Origin: Alsobacter soli
GTDB taxonomy: Bacteria; Pseudomonadota; Alphaproteobacteria; Rhizobiales; Beijerinckiaceae
Length of the DNA stretch: 64,000 nt
NCBI RefSeq assembly: GCF_003004785.1
Contig: NZ_PVZS01000022.1
Span: 20,977-84,976 of the forward strand
Direction of reading: 5' to 3'
In this document: positions 35,779 to 45,162 of the stretch, piece by piece
How the letters are laid out: each line of letters starts with the position of its first letter
How positions within the stretch are numbered: the first letter of the stretch is position 1
Translations under genes and position numbers: made by a program
Notes under the pieces: model-generated
Told to the model about the DNA's origin: nothing
Database searches by the model: none
What the model saw: the letters and a program-made list of their open reading frames with translations, nothing else

Positions 35779-36897
35779 CTACTGGGAAGCAGATCCGTCG
35801 GGAGACGCCCCGACCGAAAGAGATGGAGCCGCTTTCAACTCCCCGTCCCGGAAGTCCGGCGAGATGGGAACAACGGTCGCGGCGACTTCCTCCCCTGCCG
35901 GTAGGCCGACTCGCCGTGAGAATAGGTCGCGACCTCGGAAGTGCGGGTCCGCAAGCGCCTCCTCCAGGGTCGCGACCACCGTGCAGCAGCAATCGAGTGG
36001 GCCGAGCAGGTCCGCCCAGGCCTGCGCCGGCCGTTGCGCGACGATGCGGGCCACTTCGGTCCGCGTGGCCTTTGGATCGTCCCCATCCCTGCGCAGATGC
36101 TCCGGCAGGCCGATGGCCTCGCAGAAGTTCATCCAGAACTTCTCCTCGAGCGCGCCCACGGCGATGAAGCGGTCGTCGGCCGTCGCATAGACAGCGTAGC
36201 GGGGGAGACCTCCGGTCAGCATGGATGCGTTGGGACCCGGGTACGCGCCCGTGGCGCCGCCCTGGGCCAGCGCCAGCCAGTTGAACGTGAACATCGCGTC
36301 CGCCATGGCGATGTCCAGCCGACACCCCTCCCCCGTCACATCCCTTTGGCGCAACGCGAGCAGGATGTTGATGACGGCCGGCATCGATCCGCCTGCAATA
36401 TCGGCCACCAGAGCGGCGGGAACGGCGGGCGCGGCAGGCGTGCCCGGAGCCATGCCCAGCAGGCCCGTCACGGCCTGGTAATTGAGGTCGTGGCCCGCTT
36501 GCTGGGCTCGCGGCCCGTCCTGGCCGTAGCCGGTGATGGAGCAGTAGATCAGCTGCGGGTTGATCGCCCGCAAATTGCGGTAGCCCAGGCCCAGCCTGTC
36601 CATGACGCCAGGACGGAATTGCTCGACCACGACGTCCGCGCGCGCGACCAGTGGCCGCAGGACATCGAGAGCCTGAGGATTCTTGAGGTCGAGCGCGAGC
36701 GCCTGCTTGCCGCGGTTCAGCACGGCGTAGGGCGCCGACATCTCGCCCATGCGCGGGGGAAAGCGGCGCATGTCCTCGCCTTCGGGCCGCTCGATCTTGA
36801 GCACCTCCGCCCCGGCCTCGGCCAGCATCAGGGTGGCCAAGGGGCCGGGCAGGAGCGTCGAGAAATCGAGGACGAAGATCCCCTCCAACGGCTGCAT
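35779..36897 (-). CDS. CaiB/BaiF CoA-transferase family protein (alpha-methylacyl-CoA racemase-like)
   Basis: A 372-residue family III CoA transferase. It opens with PLEGIFVLDFSTLLPGPLATLMLAEAGAEVLKIE, then RGKQALALDLKNPQ, and GHDLNYQAVTGLLG (about 130-143). The His-Asp of this last motif plus a downstream Asp and Glu (AGGSMPAV region; GALEEKFW) fit the 1,1-proton-transfer residues of alpha-methylacyl-CoA racemase. The reaction may be racemisation or CoA transfer between acids. It is a single gene, with no beta-oxidation partner next to it. Confidence 0.88.
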   Translation of the reverse strand: MQPLEGIFVLDFSTLLPGPLATLMLAEAGAEVLKIERPEGEDMRRFPPRMGEMSAPYAVLNRGKQALALDLKNPQALDVLRPLVARADVVVEQFRPGVMDRLGLGYRNLRAINPQLIYCSITGYGQDGPRAQQAGHDLNYQAVTGLLGMAPGTPAAPAVPAALVADIAGGSMPAVINILLALRQRDVTGEGCRLDIAMADAMFTFNWLALAQGGATGAYPGPNASMLTGGLPRYAVYATADDRFIAVGALEEKFWMNFCEAIGLPEHLRRDGDDPKATRTEVARIVAQRPAQAWADLLGPLDCCCTVVATLEEALADPHFRGRDLFSRRVGLPAGEEVAATVVPISPDFRDGELKAAPSLSVGASPDGSASQ

Positions 36898-36994
36898 GGT
36901 CCCTCCCCGCTTCCGCCTTGTGCTTGGGACAATGCTAGCAGCCGGTCGCGGGCAGGTCAGGCGCGGGTTGAGGTAGGCGCGTGTTGGGGTCCGC

Positions 36995-37957
36995 TCACGG
37001 GAAGAGATCGTAGGGGATGCGGTTCTCGGCCATCAGCACCAGCAGGGCGGTGACGGTCAGCACCGAGCCGAGCGTGCCGAGCAGGATCGCCGTCGAGGCG
37101 CGCTCGACATAGACCTTGTACTGGTTGGCGATGACGAACACGTTGAGCGCCGGCGGAAGCGAGGCCATCAGCACGGCCGTGAACATCCATTCCCGGCTGA
37201 AGTTGCCGATCCACGACAGCAGCACCCAGACGGCCAGAGGGTGCACGATGAGCTTGATCACCAGCAGGAAGGGCGTCTCGATGGGCAGCCGCCGCACGGG
37301 ACGCAGCGCGACCGTGACGCCCATGGTGAACAGCGCGCAGGGCGCCGCCGCGTTCTTGAGAAAGGTCAGCATGGTGTCGAGCGCCGCCGGCGGCTCAAAG
37401 TGGGCGTAGGCGGCGGCGATGGCCACGGCGGTGGCGATGTTGAAGGGGTGCGTCACGACCCGCTTCACGACATACCAGGCCGTCTGGCCGAGGTTCATTT
37501 GCCCCTTGCCGCCGAGCGCCATGAGAAAGGGCACCAGGGTGAACAGGAGGATGTTGTCGAAGACGAAGATGAGCGCCGTCGGCACGATCGCGGCCTGCCC
37601 CAGGGCCGCGAGGGTGAGCCCGGGGCCCATGTAGCCTACATTCGCGTAGCCGCCCGCCACGCCCTGCACCGCCGATTGGCGGAAGTCTCCTCCGGTCGTC
37701 AGCAGTCCCACGGTGAAGGCCAGAGCGAATGCGATGAAGGTGGACGCCGAGGTGCCGAGCACGAAGGGCCAGTTCGAGAGTTGCTCCAAAGGCGCGGCGG
37801 ATATCAGTTTGAAAAAGAGGCCCGGAAGCGCCAGGTAGACGATGAAGAAGTTCATCCACTGTAGGCCGGCCTCGGGATACTTCAGCAGCTTGCCGCAGAA
37901 GAAGCCAAGGAAGATCAGGCCGAAGAACGGCAGCGCGAGGGAAGCGACGCTCGACAC
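36995..37957 (-). CDS. AEC family transporter
   Basis: A 320-residue membrane protein with about ten helices in two five-helix repeats, typical of the auxin-efflux-carrier family that moves malonate, malate or similar organic acids. Landmarks are PFFGLIFLGFFCGKL at the start, GGYANVGYMGPGLTLAALGQAA in the middle (the crossover motif), and MASLPPALNVFVIANQY near the end. The GTG start at 37957 has AAGGA 5 bp upstream and is where homology begins; a longer frame upstream is not membrane-like. Confidence 0.87.
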   Translation of the reverse strand: MSSVASLALPFFGLIFLGFFCGKLLKYPEAGLQWMNFFIVYLALPGLFFKLISAAPLEQLSNWPFVLGTSASTFIAFALAFTVGLLTTGGDFRQSAVQGVAGGYANVGYMGPGLTLAALGQAAIVPTALIFVFDNILLFTLVPFLMALGGKGQMNLGQTAWYVVKRVVTHPFNIATAVAIAAAYAHFEPPAALDTMLTFLKNAAAPCALFTMGVTVALRPVRRLPIETPFLLVIKLIVHPLAVWVLLSWIGNFSREWMFTAVLMASLPPALNVFVIANQYKVYVERASTAILLGTLGSVLTVTALLVLMAENRIPYDLFP

Positions 37958-38198
37958 GGGGGTCCTTGCAGGCAGGCGCGAAAGGCTGGCGAAGGCTGTA
38001 CGGAACCAGCGCGCCAGGCGCAACGTGCGCGCCCTCAACCCTGCCCTGCTCGCGTGCGCGCAGATCCGCTTCCTTGTCGGCGCCACGGCGCCATCTTCCG
38101 GCGAAGCGCGGGGCGTGCTAGCCGAAGCTCGAGGATTCGGGGCTGACAGCGTGCGGGCAGGCGAAACGGAAGACGGGGCGGTCGAGCTCAGCGGCAAG

Positions 38199-39071
38199 AT
38201 GCTGGGCCCATTCGGGATCCTGACCCGGCTGGAGTATTGGGGATTCCGCCTCGTAGCGGGCGTTTTCGGCGCGTTGCCGCTCGACGTGGCGTCAGACCTG
38301 TCCGGCTGGATCTGGCGAAAGGTTGCGCCGCGGCTGCGCCGGCACGCTCGCGCGGACCGCAACCTCTCCGCATCCATTCCCGAGCTTACGGCCGAGCAGC
38401 GCGCCGTCATCCTCGACCAGATGTGGGACATGCTCGGCCGCACCTTCGCGGAGGCGTTTCACCTGGACAGGATCTTCACGGAGCCTGGCCGGCTGCAGCT
38501 GGAGATCCCCCCCGATGTGCAGGAGGCGTTCCGGTCGGACCGCGGCTGCGTGATCGCGTGCCTTCACCAGGGCAACTGGGAGGTTGCCAGCATGGCCGCC
38601 GTGAAGGGAGGCGCGCGCATCGCGGGCGTCTACCAGCGGCTCAAGAACCCGCTCGTCGACCGCTATGTCACGCGCATGCGGGCGCCCTACTACCCGCAGG
38701 GACTGTTCACCAAGGGCAACGACGCGGTCTTGAAGCTGCGGCGCGTCCTGCGGCGTGGAGACGCCGTCGCGCTCCTCGCCGACCTGCGCGAGCATCGCGG
38801 CGTGGCGGTGCCCTTCTTCGGGAGGCCCGCGCCGTCCACGCCCTTCCCCGCTTTCCTGGCGCGCGCTGACGGCGCCCCGCTGATCGCCGGCCGCGTCATC
38901 CGGCTGAAAGGAGCGCGCTTCCGGGTCACCGCCGAGATCCTTCCCGTCGCCACGACCGATGACCGCCATGCGGACGTCGAGGCGACGACGGCTACCCTGC
39001 ACGCCTGCTTCGAGCGCTTCATCCGCGAGAACCCCGGCCAGTGGATGTGGGGTCATCGGCGCTGGGGCTAA
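38199..39071 (+). CDS. LpxL/HtrB-family lipid A-type acyltransferase
   Basis: A 290-residue inner-membrane acyltransferase. An N-terminal hydrophobic segment ([20 protein letters not shown]) precedes the active-site block [11 protein letters not shown], the H-x4-E motif of lysophospholipid and lipid A secondary acyltransferases. Further blocks are [19 protein letters not shown] and [22 protein letters not shown], and the end [12 protein letters not shown] is family-typical. It adds a fatty chain to a lipid A or related acceptor. The ribosome site at this ATG is weak; a GTG about 50 bp upstream is a possible alternative start. Confidence 0.87.
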   Translation: MLGPFGILTRLEYWGFRLVAGVFGALPLDVASDLSGWIWRKVAPRLRRHARADRNLSASIPELTAEQRAVILDQMWDMLGRTFAEAFHLDRIFTEPGRLQLEIPPDVQEAFRSDRGCVIACLHQGNWEVASMAAVKGGARIAGVYQRLKNPLVDRYVTRMRAPYYPQGLFTKGNDAVLKLRRVLRRGDAVALLADLREHRGVAVPFFGRPAPSTPFPAFLARADGAPLIAGRVIRLKGARFRVTAEILPVATTDDRHADVEATTATLHACFERFIRENPGQWMWGHRRWG

Positions 39072-39160
39072 GCTCCAGTCGTCCGCCGGATGTCCAATCG
39101 CCGGAACTCGACGGCCCTGCTATTGCACTGCACTATGCCGCCGACCGCCGGAGACAGACC

Positions 39161-40201
39161 ATGAAGCTCGCGCGCAACTTCTACCGCCCGCTCGCCATTG
39201 GCGCGCCGGAGCCGTACCGCGAGCTTCCGGTGCGCCTTGAGCGCATGATCCACTTCGTGCCGCCGCACATCGAGAAGGTCCGGGCCAAGGTCCCCGATTT
39301 GGCGCGTGACGTCGATGTCGTGCTTGGCAACCTGGAGGACGCCATCCCGCTGGACGCCAAGGAGGCGGCCCGCGAGGGCTTCATCGCCTTGGCGAAGGCG
39401 ACAGACTTTGGCCAGACAGGCCTGTGGACCCGCATCAACGCCCTGAACAGCCCCTGGGTGCTCGACGACCTCACCCGCATTGTCGCCGAGGTCGGAAACA
39501 AGCTTGACGTGGTGATGGCGCCCAAGATCGAAGGACCGTGGGACATCCACTACCTCGACCAGCTGCTCGCGCAACTCGAGGCGAAGCACCAGGTGTGCAA
39601 GCCCATCCTGATCCACGCGATCCTGGAGACCGCCGAAGGCGTGAAGAACGTCGAGGCGATCGCGGCGGCGTCGCCCCGCATGCACGGTATGAGCCTCGGC
39701 CCGGCGGATCTCGCAGCCTCGCGGGCGATGAAGACCACGCGTGTTGGCGGGGGCCATCCCGACTACAAGGTCGTCGCCGATCCGGTGGAGGGCCAGCCGC
39801 GCGCCATCGCCCAGCAGGATCTGTGGCACTACACCATCGCCAAGATGGTGGACGCCTGCGCGGCGAACGGGCTCAAGGCCTTCTACGGTCCCTTCGGCGA
39901 CTTCTCAGACGCGGAGGCCTGCGAGGCGCAGTTCCGCAATGCGTTCTTGCTCGGTTGCGCAGGGGCCTGGACGCTGCATCCGTCCCAGATCGGCATCGCC
40001 AAGAAGGTCTACAGCCCGGATGTCGCTGAGGTGAAGTTCGCCAAGCGCATTTTGGAGGCGATGCCGGACGGCAGCGGCGCCGTCATGCTCGACGGCAAGA
40101 TGCAGGACGACGCCACCTGGAAGCAGGCCAAGGTGATCGTCGACCTCGCCCGGATCGTCGCCGCCAAGGATCCGGAACTGGCCAAGGCCTATGATCTTTG
40201 A
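39161..40201 (+). CDS. HpcH/HpaI-family CoA-ester lyase (malyl-CoA lyase-like)
   Basis: A 346-residue CitE-like TIM-barrel lyase. Metal and CoA sites are visible: [20 protein letters not shown] (acidic), [13 protein letters not shown], the [13 protein letters not shown] acidic Glu, and [12 protein letters not shown]. It probably cleaves malyl-CoA or methylmalyl-CoA to glyoxylate plus an acyl-CoA, as in the ethylmalonyl-CoA and serine cycles of Alphaproteobacteria. It is somewhat longer than the roughly 320-residue classical Mcl. GGAGA lies 7 bp ahead of the start. It is followed by hspQ. Confidence 0.85.
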   Translation: MKLARNFYRPLAIGAPEPYRELPVRLERMIHFVPPHIEKVRAKVPDLARDVDVVLGNLEDAIPLDAKEAAREGFIALAKATDFGQTGLWTRINALNSPWVLDDLTRIVAEVGNKLDVVMAPKIEGPWDIHYLDQLLAQLEAKHQVCKPILIHAILETAEGVKNVEAIAAASPRMHGMSLGPADLAASRAMKTTRVGGGHPDYKVVADPVEGQPRAIAQQDLWHYTIAKMVDACAANGLKAFYGPFGDFSDAEACEAQFRNAFLLGCAGAWTLHPSQIGIAKKVYSPDVAEVKFAKRILEAMPDGSGAVMLDGKMQDDATWKQAKVIVDLARIVAAKDPELAKAYDL

Positions 40202-40268
40202 CAGTGGGCTCGGCGCGGCGCCGGCGAGAATTGACGTTCAGCCGGCCTCGGCGTATCGGGTTGCTCCC

Positions 40269-40598
40269 ATGAAGCTGCGACAGGCTAAATTCGGACTCGG
40301 TCAGGTCGTCAAGCACCGGCTTTACCCGTTCCGCGGCGTCGTTTTCGACGTCGACCCGGTCTTCAACAACACCGAGGAATGGTACGAGTCGATCCCCGAG
40401 GACGTGCGTCCGTCGAAGGACCAGCCCTTCTATCATCTGTTCGCCGAGAACGCGGACACGGAGTACGTCGCCTACGTCTCCGAGCAGAATCTGCTGCCCG
40501 ACACCTCCGGAGAGCCGATCCGGCATCCGCAGGTGGATGAGCTGTTCATCAGGGATCAGAACGGCGAGTACAGGACCCGCATCAGCTCGGTGAACTGA
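40269..40598 (+). CDS. hspQ: Heat shock protein HspQ (YccV family)
   Basis: A 109-residue protein of the hemimethylated-DNA-binding/YccV fold: AKFGLGQVVKHRLYPFRGVVFDVDP, the short stretch NNTEEWYESIPEDVRP, then QPFYHLFAENADTEYVAYVSEQNLL. In E. coli HspQ is a Lon specificity factor and binds hemimethylated DNA in vitro. The start MKLRQAKFG matches the family; an upstream ATG overlapping the lyase gene adds 26 residues without similarity. The stop lies 3 bp from the convergent ClC gene. Confidence 0.93.
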   Translation: MKLRQAKFGLGQVVKHRLYPFRGVVFDVDPVFNNTEEWYESIPEDVRPSKDQPFYHLFAENADTEYVAYVSEQNLLPDTSGEPIRHPQVDELFIRDQNGEYRTRISSVN

Positions 40599-40601
40599 CA
40601 G

Positions 40602-42458
40602 TCACCCCCGCACGAGGCCCAGGTCCTCGCGGCGCTGCTGTTCGGCGATTGAGGCCGACAACCGGAATACATCCCGCGCCCGAACGGCCCCGATGATCTT
40701 TTCTGGCCGCGCGGGATCCACGACCGGGAACACGCCCCGGTCATCCTGACCGAAGATGGCGACCACGTCCGCCAGGGTCGCGTCAGGCGCGACCTTGACC
40801 ACGGGCGTGCCCACCAGATCGGCGGCGGCGAGCGGCAGGTCGGGCTCGTTTTCGACAACCTCCACCAGCGCCGGATCCACGAGCCCCAGGAGGCGCCCCT
40901 GCTCGTCCTGCACGGCCACCGCCTTGTTGCCCGCATGGGACACCGCTCTCGCGACCTGCGCCAACGTGGCGTGGGCCGGCAGGATGTATTTCGCCGGCCG
41001 GATCAGGTCCTTGATGCTCACCGTCGTCAGCCGGCTGATGTCGTGGCCGCCCTCCAGCGCCAGGCCGCGCTGCTGGAACCGCCATGTCGCGAAGCTGTAG
41101 CCAAAGAGCCGATCGGTCACGAGGGACGAAATCACCGTCCCGAGCGCCACGACCAGGGAAGCCTCGTAGTTGCCGGTGCTCTCGAGCACCAGGAACGCCA
41201 TCGCGAGCGGGCTGCCGATGATGCAGGCGCCGAGGGCGGCCATTCCGACGAGCGCGCAAAGGGTCGGGTTCGCGACCGGCACGTAGGGCAGCCACTGCGA
41301 AAGCCAAGCGACGCCCTGGCCAAGCAGCGCGCCGATGAACAGCGATGCGCTGAACAAGCCGCCGCGGAATCCGGCGCCAAGGCTCAGGGCGGAGGCCAGG
41401 GCCTTGGCGCCGAGCAGACCAATCGCAAGCCGGCCCACGATCTCGCCATTCACGGCTTCATCAATGGCGGCGTGGCCGCTGCCCAGCACGCCGGGCGCCA
41501 GGAAGGCGAGTCCGGCCAAGCCGACGGCGCCCAGGATGCGCCGCAAGGTCTCCGACCGGGTCAGCGAGGCCAGGGTGCGCTCGACGCCGCCGACGAGCAC
41601 CATCACCCCGATGCCGAGCAGAGCCGCCATCAGGCCGATCAGCGCCGAGAACGGAAAATCGATCCAGAGCGCCGAGGCCCCCTGCCGGATCACGAAGGGA
41701 CGCGGCCCGCCGTCCAGAACAGCGACCGCGCCGAATCCCAGCAGCGCCGCCAGCGCGACAGGGGCCAGGGCGCGCTTGTTGTAGGTGCCGAGCACCAGCT
41801 CGAAGGCGTACAGCATCCCGGCGATCGGGGCCTGGTAGGCGGCGGAGATGGCGGCGGCCGCGCCTGCCCCCACGAGCAGTCGCAGGTCGGACCTCGGCAG
41901 CTTGAGACGGCGGCCCAGGACAGAGGCGAGCACGGCGCCGGTTTGGGTCACGGCGGCTTCCACGCCCACGGAAGCCCCGAAGGACACGGAGGCCAAGATG
42001 GGCAGGACGACCGCAAATCCGTCGGCCCAGGTCAGGTAGCCGCCGTGTAGAGCGTTGGCTTCTACGGCGTCCGAAGGCGATCGATCACACCAACTCGCCG
42101 TGATCCGGCTCGCCAGGGAGACGAGCAGAGCCCCGATCACCAGGGCAGCTCCGACGCGCCAGGCAGCCGTATGCTCAGGCACGCCAACGCGGGTTTCGGC
42201 TGCGAACCCTAGGCTGGCGCGCTGGAGCCAGATCACGATGTTGTGGACCGCGAAAACGCAGGCGCCCGCCGCTATGCCGACCGCGCATGCGCCGGCCAGC
42301 ACGGCGAGAGGCAGGCCGGACTTGTTGCGGAACAGACCACCCCACTTGGACGCCGCCGCCGCTCCGGCCGCCGTCTTCGCCTTGCTTCTCCGGCCGACGC
42401 GGCGCCGGAAGCGGACGAGACCGCCTCGCCACAGCACGCTGATCCGCCCCGCGGTCAT
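40602..42458 (-). CDS. ClC-family chloride/anion channel or antiporter with CBS domains, variant filter
   Basis: A 618-residue protein with the ClC membrane core (about residues 50-450) and two cytoplasmic CBS domains (about 475-605). The canonical filter motifs are altered: GSGIP is replaced by SPSDA (127-131), GREGP by GVEAA (165-169), which keeps the gating Glu 167, and GGxFxP by GGLFSAS (366-372), lacking Pro. The anion may therefore not be chloride. The start overlaps the stop of the formylglycine-enzyme gene by 4 bp, so it is the last gene of the sulfatase operon. A function exporting sulfate or balancing charge is inference. Confidence 0.85.
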   Translation of the reverse strand: MTAGRISVLWRGGLVRFRRRVGRRSKAKTAAGAAAASKWGGLFRNKSGLPLAVLAGACAVGIAAGACVFAVHNIVIWLQRASLGFAAETRVGVPEHTAAWRVGAALVIGALLVSLASRITASWCDRSPSDAVEANALHGGYLTWADGFAVVLPILASVSFGASVGVEAAVTQTGAVLASVLGRRLKLPRSDLRLLVGAGAAAAISAAYQAPIAGMLYAFELVLGTYNKRALAPVALAALLGFGAVAVLDGGPRPFVIRQGASALWIDFPFSALIGLMAALLGIGVMVLVGGVERTLASLTRSETLRRILGAVGLAGLAFLAPGVLGSGHAAIDEAVNGEIVGRLAIGLLGAKALASALSLGAGFRGGLFSASLFIGALLGQGVAWLSQWLPYVPVANPTLCALVGMAALGACIIGSPLAMAFLVLESTGNYEASLVVALGTVISSLVTDRLFGYSFATWRFQQRGLALEGGHDISRLTTVSIKDLIRPAKYILPAHATLAQVARAVSHAGNKAVAVQDEQGRLLGLVDPALVEVVENEPDLPLAAADLVGTPVVKVAPDATLADVVAIFGQDDRGVFPVVDPARPEKIIGAVRARDVFRLSASIAEQQRREDLGLVRG

Positions 42459-43420
42459 GCGCGCCCCCCCGGGGACTCACCTGCCGCCACGCGGAAGCCG
42501 ATATTGCCCGAAGTGCTTTCAGGAGTGTTCGAACTGCGAGCGGCCACGCGATAGCGATTACAGTAGGATTGATGACACAAATAGGAGCCGCCACGCATGG
42601 ACCGGGTTTTGCCCGGGCCGGCGAAGAACGGATCCTCGCCGGACGTAACGCAATGGTAGTCCGGAGTGAATACGTCTGCGCACCACTCCCACACATTGCC
42701 GGCCGTGTTGAACAGCCCGAAGCCGTTCGGCGGAAAAGCGTGCACGGGCGCGGTGGATGCGTAACCGTCCTCGGCCGTGTTCGCGGTCGGGAATTCGCCC
42801 TGCCAGATGTTGCACCGGTGCTCCCCGGCTGGGACCAGTTCGTCCCCCCAGGGATAGCGCTTGCCTTCCAGCCCCCCGCGGGCGGCGAACTCCCATTCGG
42901 CCTCTGTCAGGAGTCGGGTTCCGGACCAGGCGCAAAAAGCCTGGGCGTCATTCCATGACACATGCACAACCGGGTGGTTCATGCGGTCCAGCACGGTGCT
43001 CGCCGGCCCTTCAGGCTGGGCCCAGTAGGCGTGCGAAACCGGCAACCACCAGGGAGTCTCAGCCGGAGCACGCGGAACCCGGGCTCGGATCTCAGGGGGG
43101 ACCAGCAGGTGAAAAACATAAGACCAGTTGAAGCGCTCGGCCTCGGTCTCGTACCCCGTGTCGCGAATGAAGTCGGCGAACTGGGCGTTCGTCACCGCGT
43201 AGGCCGACACCGAGAACGCGCTCACCTTGACGTGGCGTGACGGCCCCTCCCCGTCGGCGGCGAATCCTTCGGCGCCGGACGTGCCCATGGCGAAAGCCCC
43301 GCCAGGCAACTCGACCCAGCGGAACCGCGTCCCCCTGCCCCGCTCGGGCCGCACGGCGACCCTCGCCGCTTCCGGTTCGGAGCGGCGTGCGGCGCAGCAG
43401 CGGGGCGCGGTCTCGGTCAC
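42455..43420 (-). CDS. Formylglycine-generating enzyme (sulfatase activator)
   Basis: A 321-residue FGE/SUMF1-family protein. It shows WVELPGGAFAMGTSG, HPVVHVSWNDAQAFCAWSGTRLLTEAEWEFAARGG in parts, and the catalytic pair CHQSYC (Cys 282 and 287) followed by NRYRVAARSSNTPES as in proven FGEs. Both catalytic cysteines are present, so it should be active. It oxidises the cysteine of a CxPxR sulfatase to formylglycine with O2 and copper. It lies 63 bp after the sulfatase gene whose Cys57 is its evident substrate. Confidence 0.95.
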   Translation of the reverse strand: MTETAPRCCAARRSEPEAARVAVRPERGRGTRFRWVELPGGAFAMGTSGAEGFAADGEGPSRHVKVSAFSVSAYAVTNAQFADFIRDTGYETEAERFNWSYVFHLLVPPEIRARVPRAPAETPWWLPVSHAYWAQPEGPASTVLDRMNHPVVHVSWNDAQAFCAWSGTRLLTEAEWEFAARGGLEGKRYPWGDELVPAGEHRCNIWQGEFPTANTAEDGYASTAPVHAFPPNGFGLFNTAGNVWEWCADVFTPDYHCVTSGEDPFFAGPGKTRSMRGGSYLCHQSYCNRYRVAARSSNTPESTSGNIGFRVAAGESPGGRA

Positions 43421-43483
43421 ATCCTCTTCCTCGTTGCACGAAGCGGGCGGCGGCTCTTGCCCACGCCCGTCGCAAGCGCGCTT

Positions 43484-45124
43484 TTACGCGTCCTCCTCTT
43501 CCCAGAAAGCCGTGGCCCCCTGGGCCTTCATCATCTCGAGAATCTTCTCGCGCGGGATCACGCCGCAGCGGGCCGCCCAAGCTTCATAGCGGGCGATCAT
43601 GTCCTTCACGCGGTCGGGATGCTGAGCCGAGAGGTCATGGAGTTCGGTGCGGTCCGCCTCCATGTCGTAGAGCTCCCAGGGGCCGGGGAACTTCCGAACA
43701 AGCTTCCATTGGCCGACGCGCACCGCGGCGTTGCCCTCGTGCTCCCAGAACATCGGCGTCTGGCGATCGCCATCTGCTCCGAAGGACCGCGCCAGGCTCT
43801 CTCCCTCGCACGGCAGGATGTCGTTGCCGCCATACGTGCGCGGATACTCGGCGCCGGTGACATCCAGGATCGTGGCCATGATGTCCGGCAGCTGGCCCGG
43901 ATGATGGCGCAGTTCGCCACCTTCGGTGATGCGCGCCGGCCAGTGCATGATCAGCGGCGTGGCGATGCCGCCTTCGTGCACCCAGTGCTTGTAAAGCCGG
44001 AAAGGCGTGTTCGAGAGGTTCGCCCAGGCGACCCCATAGCTCTGGTACGTGTCCTCGGAGCCCGGCATGATCGACGGGTCGTTGCCGAAGCGCACGGGGC
44101 GGCCGTCGCGGGTCTCCGGCTGTGCGATCATCAACTCCTCGACGAGGGTCTGGGGGGAGACGTCGTCCGGGATGTCCTCGGCGCAGGCTCCGTTGTCCGA
44201 CATGAAGATGACGAGCGTATTGTCGAGCTGACCCGTTTCTTCCAGCGCCCTGAGCACGCGCCCGATGCCCTGGTCCATACGATCGATCTGGGCTGCGTAG
44301 ACCTCCATGCAGCGCAACAGCCAGGCCTTGTTCTCAGCGTCTGTCCACGGCGGCTGGGTCGGATCCCGGTCGGTGAGCTTCCAGTTCGGATGAATGATGC
44401 CCGCCTTCACCATGCGCTGGAGGCGCTGCTCCCGCAGGGAGTCCCAGCCATCGTCGAAGCGGCCCTTGTACTTGGCGATGTCCTCGGGATGCGCGTGCAG
44501 CGGCCAGTGGGGCGCAGTGTAGGCCACGTACTGGAAAAAGGGCTGGTCGGGGTTGTCCTGGGCGTGCTTGCGAATGAATGCAGCCGCCTGGTCGCTGATC
44601 GCGTCAGTGTAGAAGAAGCTCGGATCCTGGACCGCCTCGTGCTCGACGTTGTCATTGCCGCGCGTCAGCGTGTTGGGGTGGTAGAAGCTGCCTGCGCCGA
44701 TGATCGTGCCGTAGAACTCGTCGAACCCGCGTTGCAGCGGCCAGGCGTCGGTCGGCTCGGTGAGGCTGGCCGCGATGTGCCACTTCCCGCTCAGGTAGGT
44801 CTTGTAGTTCTTGCCCTTCAGCACCTCGGCGATGGTGACGCAGCGCTTGTTGAGGTTGCCGGCGTAGCCTTCCGGGCCCGTCGGGTAGGTCAGGATGCCA
44901 ATTCCCGTCTGATGGGGATGCAGGCCCGTCAGCAAGGAGGCGCGCGACGGGCTGCACCGGGCGGTGTTGTAGAATTGTGAGTAGCGCAGCCCTTTGGCGG
45001 CCAGCTGGTCGAGATTGGGCGTCTTGATCTCGCCGCCGTAGCACCCGATGTCGGAGAAGCCCATGTCGTCGTTGAGGATCAGGACGATGTTGGGGCTCTT
45101 CGTCCCCGTGACGTCGCCAGTCAT
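43484..45124 (-). CDS. Type I (arylsulfatase-family) sulfatase, cytoplasmic
   Basis: A 546-residue sulfatase. The formylglycine site is CSPSR (Cys57). Metal-binding residues appear in LNDDMGFSD (Asp 19-20) and MSDNGA near residue 320, and GKWHI supplies Lys and His. Length and pattern resemble Pseudomonas AtsA-type arylsulfatases. There is no signal peptide, so the ester must enter the cell first, which the ABC importer in the same operon would do. The start is the ATG with GGGAAG upstream; the longer frame adds 14 non-family residues. The substrate class (aryl, alkyl or sugar sulfate) is unknown. Confidence 0.93.
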   Translation of the reverse strand: MTGDVTGTKSPNIVLILNDDMGFSDIGCYGGEIKTPNLDQLAAKGLRYSQFYNTARCSPSRASLLTGLHPHQTGIGILTYPTGPEGYAGNLNKRCVTIAEVLKGKNYKTYLSGKWHIAASLTEPTDAWPLQRGFDEFYGTIIGAGSFYHPNTLTRGNDNVEHEAVQDPSFFYTDAISDQAAAFIRKHAQDNPDQPFFQYVAYTAPHWPLHAHPEDIAKYKGRFDDGWDSLREQRLQRMVKAGIIHPNWKLTDRDPTQPPWTDAENKAWLLRCMEVYAAQIDRMDQGIGRVLRALEETGQLDNTLVIFMSDNGACAEDIPDDVSPQTLVEELMIAQPETRDGRPVRFGNDPSIMPGSEDTYQSYGVAWANLSNTPFRLYKHWVHEGGIATPLIMHWPARITEGGELRHHPGQLPDIMATILDVTGAEYPRTYGGNDILPCEGESLARSFGADGDRQTPMFWEHEGNAAVRVGQWKLVRKFPGPWELYDMEADRTELHDLSAQHPDRVKDMIARYEAWAARCGVIPREKILEMMKAQGATAFWEEEDA

Positions 45125-45162
45125 GCGTTTCTTCCCTTGTTGACGTCGCAGTGGGCCGCCGG

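Noticed and set aside
40191..40268. N-terminal extension of HspQ from an earlier ATG
   Set aside because: The 26 added residues do not resemble the family, and the ATG lies inside the end of the lyase gene.
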